From Candidatus Sulfopaludibacter sp. SbA3 (GTDB lineage Bacteria > Acidobacteriota > Vicinamibacteria > Vicinamibacterales > UBA2999): DNA of 10,445 bases. The stretch spans positions 1 through 10,445 of the forward strand of contig CAMBHC010000059.1 of NCBI GenBank assembly GCA_945866285.1, read 5' to 3'. Under the pieces are notes generated by a model, which saw nothing but the letters and a program-made list of their open reading frames with translations, did no database searches and was not told the origin of the DNA. The stretch's first letter is position 1, and the number at the start of each line of letters is the position of its first letter. Of this stretch, positions 5,910-10,445 are shown piece by piece. Made by a program: the position numbers and the translations under genes.

Positions 5910-5940
5910 ATTATAGGTGCCATGGGTGCCATGGGTGCCA
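5910..5940 (-). promoter_or_regulatory. Promoter with 9-bp tandem repeats
   Basis: Perfect TATAAT at 5910-5915 on the minus strand, for the small secreted protein and MTHFR-like pair. Immediately upstream, 5916-5940 is 2.8 copies of the 9-mer GGTGCCATG (+ strand sense). The repeats fill the spacer and -35 positions, and no -35 consensus is seen, so this promoter may need an activator or be set by repeat number. Confidence 0.5.
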
Positions 5941-5966
5941 GCGTGCGCTCTTGGTACTTTGGCTCC

Positions 5967-8393
5967 CTATTGAGGCCTTGACGTGGTTCTGGGCTTGGCG
6001 GCCTTGGCCCACTCGTTCGCCCAGTTCAGCATCTCCGCCACGGTGTGCAGCACCGACTCGCGCGCGGCGTAGCCGTGCGCCTCGTGCGGCAAGGTGACGT
6101 AGCGGACCGTGGCGCCGTGGCCCTTGAGCGCCACGTAGAGGCGTTCCGACTGAATCGGGAACGTGCCGCTGTTGTCATCGGCCTCGCCGTGAATCAACAG
6201 GATGGGCTCGTTGATCTTATGCGCGTGATTGAACGGCGACATCGCAGCGTAAATCTGCGGCACCTCCCAGAACGTGCGCTGTTCATTCTGGAACCCGAAC
6301 GGTGTCAGGGTGCGGTTGTAAGCGCCGCTGCGCGCCAGGCCGGCGCGGAAGATGTCGGAATGCGCCAGCAGGTTGGCGGTCATGAAACCGCCGTAGCTGT
6401 GACCGCCCACGACGACACGGGCGGCGTCGGTGACGCCGAGGCTGACCGCGCGGTCGACCGCGGCCTGCGCGCTGGCCACCAGCTGCTGGATGTAGGTGTC
6501 ATTCGCTGTCTCGCCCGGTCCGACGATCGGCATGATCGGGTCGTCGATGATCGCGTAGCCCTGCGTGAGGAACAACAGGTGCGACGCGCCGCTAATCGAC
6601 GTATAGCGATCGGCGGAGCCGGTGACCTGGCCGGCGTTGGCGGGATCCGTGAACTCGCGCGGATATGCCCAGAGCAGCGTCGGCAAGGGCCCCTGGGCCG
6701 GCGTCCAGCCCGGCGGCGTGATGATCGTCGCCGACAGCTCGACGCCGTCGCTGCGCTTGTAGGTGATGAGCTGTTTCTGAATGCCCGTGAGCTGCGGCGC
6801 CGGATCCGCGTACGAGGTCAGCGCCACCCTGGTGCCGGCCTTGAGATCGCGCACGTAGACGTTCGGCGGATCGCTCCGCGTCTCGTGGCGGGTGAGGATC
6901 TTCGACCCGTCGTCTGACAGGATGCCGATCACCGTCTCGTACGAACGCCCGGTCGTCTGAAACAGGCGCTCGCTCTTGAGCGTGGTGAGGTCGAGGCGGT
7001 CGATGAACGGCCGCGCGCCTTCCGGCGCGGCGCCGGTGCCGGCGAGGAAAATCGAGTTGGCGTTCTGCTGGATGGTCGAGACACCGGACGCGCGATCATG
7101 CTGCTGCGGCGTGCCGGGATTGCCGTATGAATCTTCCTGGCTGCGGTCCCATAGTTTGCGCGGCGCCGCGCCCGGCCGGTCAATCACCCAGGTGCGCGTC
7201 CATCGCCGTGCCCGATCGTTCTCGGTCAACAGCACCGCGCCACCGTCGGTCCACGAGACGTTGCCGACCCGATACTCGGTGCGGGCCAGTTCAGACGGTG
7301 CGGCCGTGAACGGCGCGCTCATCGCCACCACCTTGTCCCGATGCGGCACCTTGGTCTTCGGATCGCCGTTGTCGAGCGCCTCCGCCCAGACCACCGTCGC
7401 CGGCGCCAGCGCCTGCCATTGGAAGTTGCGCGGCCCCGGCATCACGCCGCCATTGGGCACGTTGTCGGCCACCGGCAACTGCGCGACCTGCTTCACCGAC
7501 GCGCCCTGCCGATCCCACACCTCGACGTTGGCCGCAAAATTCTGGTATGGCACCAGCCACGAGTACGGCCGCTTCAAGCGCCGAACCAGGATGAACTGGC
7601 CGTCAGGCGACGGCGCTGCCGTCACGAAGACCGCCGGGGTGCCGACCGCGGTGCGCTGACCGCTGGCCGCGTCCACAAAGGCCAGCTGGCTGGTCGCGTA
7701 GTAGTCGAAGAGCGACTCGTCATACGCACTGGTCAGCAGATCCTGGTAGGTGCGGACCGCCGCGATGCCGCCACGATGTTCCTGGATGTTGGGCCCGGTC
7801 GGCACGCCCATGGTCGGCGTGGCACCGCGACCGGGCGAGACGAACTCGCAGAGCATCGAGCCGCCATTACCGACCCATTCGCAGGGGGCGCCAAGGGTCG
7901 CATTGAGTTGCGCCGGGGTCACCGACTTGGCTTGCCCCGTGGCGGAATCACCGATCCACAGTTCGATGCCGTTGTCGCGCTGCTGCGTGAAAGCGAAGCG
8001 CCTGCCGTCTGGCGAGAAACCGATCCAGGACAGCATTGGATTGGGCGGCGTTGTCACCCGTATCTCGCGTCCGTCGGCGATCGACTTCAGGGTGATCGCG
8101 CGTGACAGTTGCGCGCGATGAGGGCCGTTGGTTCTCGGGTTGACGCGAATGCCCGCGATCCGATGCATCGGTTGCGAGAGCTGCGCGATGGTCGGCATGC
8201 TCGCGCGATCGAGCAGCGCGACCACGTCGCGAGAAGGACTCAGCTCAACCGTGGGCGGCGGCGGCGCGTCGAGAATATCGACAATCGCCTTGGGCGGCAG
8301 CAGATAGCCGGACGAAGCTGCCGGCTGGGCGGGCGTCTGCGCAAACAGCGCGCCGGAGCCAACGAGGAACGTCGCAAGAGCAATGGTGCGCAT
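5967..8393 (-). CDS. S9 family serine peptidase, glutamyl-endopeptidase-like (S9D)
   Basis: Exported prolyl-oligopeptidase-family serine peptidase of 808 residues. Residues 1 to about 18 (MRTIALATFLVGSGALFA) are a signal peptide. Residues roughly 60-550 should form the beta-propeller that filters substrates. The C-terminal alpha/beta hydrolase domain has S666 in GGHSYGGF, D739 in GEADDNSG and H773 in HEAHGYAARES as the catalytic triad. The stretch around ARSGAYNRTLTPFGFQ and HGEADDNSGT closely resembles plant chloroplast glutamyl endopeptidase, so cleavage after Glu in oligopeptides is the best guess. The start at 8393 is chosen because the signal peptide begins there and TATACT lies 6 nt upstream. 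The frame continues to 8528, but that extension runs through a repeat and a pseudogene relic. Probably a single-gene unit for periplasmic peptide breakdown. Confidence 0.92.
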   Translation of the reverse strand: MRTIALATFLVGSGALFAQTPAQPAASSGYLLPPKAIVDILDAPPPPTVELSPSRDVVALLDRASMPTIAQLSQPMHRIAGIRVNPRTNGPHRAQLSRAITLKSIADGREIRVTTPPNPMLSWIGFSPDGRRFAFTQQRDNGIELWIGDSATGQAKSVTPAQLNATLGAPCEWVGNGGSMLCEFVSPGRGATPTMGVPTGPNIQEHRGGIAAVRTYQDLLTSAYDESLFDYYATSQLAFVDAASGQRTAVGTPAVFVTAAPSPDGQFILVRRLKRPYSWLVPYQNFAANVEVWDRQGASVKQVAQLPVADNVPNGGVMPGPRNFQWQALAPATVVWAEALDNGDPKTKVPHRDKVVAMSAPFTAAPSELARTEYRVGNVSWTDGGAVLLTENDRARRWTRTWVIDRPGAAPRKLWDRSQEDSYGNPGTPQQHDRASGVSTIQQNANSIFLAGTGAAPEGARPFIDRLDLTTLKSERLFQTTGRSYETVIGILSDDGSKILTRHETRSDPPNVYVRDLKAGTRVALTSYADPAPQLTGIQKQLITYKRSDGVELSATIITPPGWTPAQGPLPTLLWAYPREFTDPANAGQVTGSADRYTSISGASHLLFLTQGYAIIDDPIMPIVGPGETANDTYIQQLVASAQAAVDRAVSLGVTDAARVVVGGHSYGGFMTANLLAHSDIFRAGLARSGAYNRTLTPFGFQNEQRTFWEVPQIYAAMSPFNHAHKINEPILLIHGEADDNSGTFPIQSERLYVALKGHGATVRYVTLPHEAHGYAARESVLHTVAEMLNWANEWAKAAKPRTTSRPQ

Positions 8394-8399
8394 CCGCCG

Positions 8400-8405
8400 A
8401 GTATA
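8400..8405 (-). promoter_or_regulatory. -10 box of the S9 peptidase gene
   Basis: TATACT on the minus strand (5 of 6 to consensus) ends 6 nt before the ATG at 8393, which would give a leaderless transcript. No Shine-Dalgarno sequence is present. It sits just beyond the flavoprotein-like relic. Confidence 0.5.
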
Positions 8406-8446
8406 AGGCCGCAACCTGAGAAAATCGCCGGCGTGGAGAACGGACG

Positions 8447-8490
8447 CGCCGCGGCCATCCCGGCCGCGCGGCCGGTCGCCCAGGCCCAGG
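8447..8490 (-). pseudogene. C-terminal relic of an HI0933-family flavoprotein gene
   Basis: Read on the minus strand this stretch gives WAWATGRAAGMAAA. That is the conserved C-terminal FAD-binding end of the HI0933/YhiN flavoproteins, and nearly the same as WAWATGRAAGIAAG in the real gene ending at 9510. The first 34 bases are identical to that gene; the next codons differ mainly at third positions (ATG/ATT, GCC/GCG), as diverged coding DNA would. Nothing else of the protein is present: upstream it runs into a palindrome, downstream into the peptidase promoter with no stop. It is best read as a broken fragment from a related gene or an old duplication. Confidence 0.45.
8457..8490. repeat. 34-bp direct repeat, left copy
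   Basis: Identical over all 34 bases to 9535-9568, 1078 bp away. The repeat contains a perfect 16-bp palindrome (8460-8475, CCGGCCGCGCGGCCGG). The two copies bracket the membrane protein gene. Confidence 0.9.
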
Positions 8491-8529
8491 TGTCTGACAC
8501 CGCCAAGTAGCCCAGCGGTGTCAGACACC
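8489..8529. repeat. Double GGTGTCNGACACC palindrome
   Basis: Two 13-bp near-palindromes, at 8489-8501 (centre T) and 8517-8529 (centre A), lie in inverted orientation so that 8489-8503 and 8515-8529 form a perfect 15-bp stem with an 11-nt loop. This layout is typical of REP/BIME-like elements. The right unit overlaps the end of the membrane protein gene and supplies its TGA stop; the left unit touches the 34-bp repeat. It may also stop transcription of the membrane gene. Confidence 0.65.
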
Positions 8530-9495
8530 GTCCGCTGATTTCAGCCGGGCTTCAACCTCAGCGGCAGCCAACGGCAGCACAAGAATCGTGAACGGCAACA
8601 TGTGCCGCAACTCCCGAATCACCACCACCGACCAGGCCAGCACGACGTAACACCCGAGGGTCAGGCCGACGGACCCGAGGTACGGATCGACACTCCGCCG
8701 CCAGGCGCGATACGCCCAGAACCACGCCAGATTCAGGAACAGCAGCACCTTGAAATTGTCCTGCAAGGCCTTGGCGATGACCGACCACTGCCAGACCAGG
8801 AACGGCACGTTGGCCCTGACGATGTGCCACCAGGCCCAGTCCTGCAGCGGTGCCGGATAGGCGGTTCGCAAGACCACGTTGGGAATGGCGAACGCCACCG
8901 CGCACAGCGCTACCGCTCGCCACGGCGCGCGCTTCCGCCAGGCTTCAAAGGCGATCAGGATCACAATCAACAGCGTGGTCTCCTTGGCCCAGGCGCCGAT
9001 GAAGGCCGCGAGCGTAGCGACGGCCCAGGCCTTTCGGCGAATGGCCACCACGCCGGCAAACCAGCACAAGATGCCGATGTAGTCGTTGGTGAAGTAGATG
9101 CTGTAGCCCTCGGACGCGAAGGCCGCGGCCGTAAGCAGCAAGTAGGTGACCGCGGCCAACACCGCGCCGAGGCCGCTCACCAAGGAGCCGGCAAACACGA
9201 ACAGCAGCCACGCAGAGCCGGCCAGCAGGCAGGTCTTGAGTGCGAGATCGATCAGGTGAGGATCAAACCCGGTCACCATTTCGACTGCGCGAACCACCGC
9301 GAAGCCGAGCATGCGCCATTGGTACGGGAAGGCCTGAGTGCCGGCCAGCGTCTTCTGATACCACTGCGTTGACAACTCGCGAAACGGCATGTTGGTCGCG
9401 AGGTCGAAGAAGTGAATGGTGACGTACGAGGTGTAGACAGCCCAGAAGCTGAAGATCAGTAACGCCGCGACGACGGCCGCCTTCTCACTCCTCAT
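8521..9495 (-). CDS. Polytopic membrane protein of unknown function, possibly GT-C-like
   Basis: A 324-residue inner-membrane protein with about eight or nine hydrophobic segments, near residues 6-25, 83-103, 106-127, 137-153, 157-184, 192-210, 247-263, 275-294 and 299-312. A loop after the first segment holds charged and aromatic residues (FRELSTQWYQ, then FPYQWRML). AWAKETTLL near 169-177 and the late RELRHMLPF recall GT-C-type glycosyltransferases and related polyprenyl-sugar-using proteins, but no catalytic signature is clear, so no function is assigned. The ATG at 9495 has no good ribosome binding site. It begins 14 nt after the flavoprotein stop and may be co-transcribed with it. The gene is bracketed by the 34-bp direct repeat, and its last codons and stop (GAC GGT GTC TGA) come from the palindromic element, so the natural C-terminus may have been altered. 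Confidence 0.75.
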   Translation of the reverse strand: MRSEKAAVVAALLIFSFWAVYTSYVTIHFFDLATNMPFRELSTQWYQKTLAGTQAFPYQWRMLGFAVVRAVEMVTGFDPHLIDLALKTCLLAGSAWLLFVFAGSLVSGLGAVLAAVTYLLLTAAAFASEGYSIYFTNDYIGILCWFAGVVAIRRKAWAVATLAAFIGAWAKETTLLIVILIAFEAWRKRAPWRAVALCAVAFAIPNVVLRTAYPAPLQDWAWWHIVRANVPFLVWQWSVIAKALQDNFKVLLFLNLAWFWAYRAWRRSVDPYLGSVGLTLGCYVVLAWSVVVIRELRHMLPFTILVLPLAAAEVEARLKSADGV

Positions 9496-9509
9496 TTTTC
9501 ACTGCTCAC

Positions 9510-10445
9510 TCAGGCCTTCCCACTTCCGGCCGCAATCCCGGCCGCGCGGCCGGTCGCCCAGGCCCAGGAGAAGTTGTGACCGCCGATCGGGCCGAACGCG
9601 TCGAGCACCTCGCCGCAGAAGTACAGGCCGGCACAACGCCGGCTCTCGAGCGTACGCGGTTCGACCTCGTCCAGCGCCACGCCGCCACCGGTGACTTCGG
9701 CCTTCTTGTAGCCTTCGTCGCCGGTCACGGGCAACACGTACGACGTGAGACGCTCGATCAACGCCAGCCGCTCGGACCGGCGCAGGCTGCTGGTCCGCCG
9801 GTCGAGCGGAATGCCGGATTCGCTCAGTAACTGCTCACCCAGGCGGGCGGGCACGTGCCGTGCGACCAAGGTCGCGACCAGCGCTGACGGCGCCTCGAAC
9901 TCGCGTTCCCATGCCGCTGCATCCAACAGCGACCACTGGGCTCGAATGGTCCGGCTAAAGCCGGACGCCACCTCGAACGGCCGCGTCACCACATGCGAGA
10001 TATCCAACACGCTGGGCCCACTGTAACCGCGGTGGGTAAACAGGAACCCGCCCGACGTTTCAATTGCCCGCGGTCCTGTCTTGCTGCGGAGGCGCACTTC
10101 CAGGGATACGCCCGAGAGTGAATCGTGGCCTGTGCCCAGGAGCGGTGTCAGCGCGGGATAGGTCGGAATCATGCGATGCCCCAGCGTTTCCGCAACGCGC
10201 AGGCCGGTCCCGTCGCTGCCCGTCATCGGGACCGATAGCCCCCCGGTCGCCAGGATCACGCGCGCGGCCTCAATGTCGCCGGCCGACGTCTGCACCGTGA
10301 AGGCGCCGGCCGCCGGCTGAACTGCCGTGACGCTAGCGCCAAATTGCATCCGCACGCCGCGTTCACGCGCGAACGCGACCAGGCCATCTCGAATGTCTTT
10401 GGCCCGGTTTGATTGCGGAAACAGCTTGCCCGACTCGGCCTCGAG
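9510..10445 (-). CDS. NAD(P)/FAD-dependent oxidoreductase, HI0933/YhiN/BaiN family, N-terminus outside window
   Basis: The last 311 residues of a flavoprotein of the HI0933 family, which usually has about 400 residues, so the dinucleotide-binding N-terminus lies beyond the window. The visible part begins LEAESGKLFPQSNRAKDI, matching the family's GKLFP region. It continues with ATGGLSVPMTG at 66-76 and a proline-rich YPALTPLL, and ends with GEVLDAFGPIGG from residue 278 followed by HNFSWAWATGRAAG, the C-terminal FAD contact. A GTG at 10355 could be mistaken for the start, but the conserved residues upstream of it show the frame continues. BaiN relatives reduce bile-acid intermediates, while YhiN has no settled role, so the substrate is open. 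Its 3' end contains one copy of the 34-bp direct repeat. Confidence 0.88.
   Translation of the reverse strand, partial: LEAESGKLFPQSNRAKDIRDGLVAFARERGVRMQFGASVTAVQPAAGAFTVQTSAGDIEAARVILATGGLSVPMTGSDGTGLRVAETLGHRMIPTYPALTPLLGTGHDSLSGVSLEVRLRSKTGPRAIETSGGFLFTHRGYSGPSVLDISHVVTRPFEVASGFSRTIRAQWSLLDAAAWEREFEAPSALVATLVARHVPARLGEQLLSESGIPLDRRTSSLRRSERLALIERLTSYVLPVTGDEGYKKAEVTGGGVALDEVEPRTLESRRCAGLYFCGEVLDAFGPIGGHNFSWAWATGRAAGIAAGSGKA
9535..9568. repeat. 34-bp direct repeat, right copy
   Basis: Identical to 8457-8490 and in the same orientation. It lies inside the flavoprotein gene, encoding its WAWATGRAAG end. The internal 16-bp palindrome is at 9538-9553. Confidence 0.9.

Noticed and set aside
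6045..6917. 290-codon + strand reading frame
   Set aside because: Antisense to the conserved S9 catalytic domain, Arg-rich composition typical of a GC-rich shadow frame, no ribosome binding site or recognisable domain.
7341..8105. 254-codon + strand reading frame
   Set aside because: Antisense shadow of the S9 propeller region, with the same low-complexity His/Arg-rich composition and no motifs.
8394..8528. N-terminal extension of the S9 peptidase
   Set aside because: It crosses the palindromic element, the flavoprotein relic and the TATACT promoter, and would bury the signal peptide that starts at 8393.
8602..9372. 256-codon + strand reading frame
   Set aside because: Antisense to the membrane protein; its composition (Gln, Pro, Arg, Gly rich) mirrors the hydrophobic codons of the real gene.
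10356..10445. Treating GTG at 10355 as the start of the flavoprotein
   Set aside because: The frame stays open to the window edge and encodes the family's conserved GKLFPQSNRA region, so the gene is partial rather than short.
1..10445. A complete novel multi-gene system such as defence, secretion or biosynthetic cluster
   Set aside because: Genes are mostly unrelated single units of known families; the odd features concern repeats, promoters and gene decay rather than a new gene cluster.

Overview
This GC-rich window with compact, mostly chromosomal-looking genes suggests a Gram-negative soil-type bacterium. The best guess is an Acidobacteriota (Vicinamibacteria-like) lineage, based on the OmpA-type envelope protein, a CHRD-domain secreted protein, an S9D-type periplasmic peptidase and several near-leaderless promoters. 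This placement is inference from gene style; there is no marker gene. No rRNA, tRNA, CRISPR array, transposase or recognisable defence cluster was found.

Layout. The + strand opens with the 3' part of an OmpA-domain envelope protein (1-668), then a DPM1-like family 2 glycosyltransferase (754-1458). That gene converges on a minus-strand secreted CHRD-domain protein (1527-2006), with one very long hairpin between the two stops. A divergent, AT-richer intergenic region (2007-2219) separates the CHRD gene from a + operon of a pteridine-reductase-like SDR (2220-2990) and a DUF1569/DinB-like protein (3021-3467). The latter overlaps, tail to tail, a minus-strand PLP aminotransferase (3448-4644) that has a textbook -10 box. 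Beyond a 171-base non-coding stretch, everything to the end of the window is on the minus strand: a methylenetetrahydrofolate-reductase-like protein with a TTG start (4816-5682) directly behind a tiny secreted protein (5686-5883), an S9D glutamyl-endopeptidase-like serine peptidase (5967-8393), a polytopic membrane protein (8521-9495) and the 3' part of an HI0933/YhiN-family flavoprotein (9510 to window end).

How genes work together. Only two pairs look truly linked: SDR plus DUF1569 (30-nt gap with a good ribosome binding site), and the small secreted protein plus the MTHFR-like enzyme (stop and start three bases apart, same frame). The flavoprotein and membrane gene are also closely spaced (14 nt). 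Most other genes look like single transcription units. Four of them (glycosyltransferase, SDR, aminotransferase, peptidase) have a -10-like hexamer 6-11 nt before the start codon, suggesting leaderless or near-leaderless mRNAs. The CHRD protein, DUF1569 protein and small secreted protein have Shine-Dalgarno sequences instead.

The most unusual part is 8447-9568. The membrane gene is bracketed by a perfect 34-bp direct repeat. One copy lies in the 3' end of the flavoprotein gene. The other lies in what looks like a C-terminal relic of a related flavoprotein gene, upstream of the peptidase promoter. A double palindrome (two GGTGTCNGACACC units) sits at the junction and supplies the membrane gene's stop codon. 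Together with a 30-nt palindromic in-frame insertion in the SDR gene, this points to small repeat elements shaping this genome. I do not see a complete undescribed multi-gene system.
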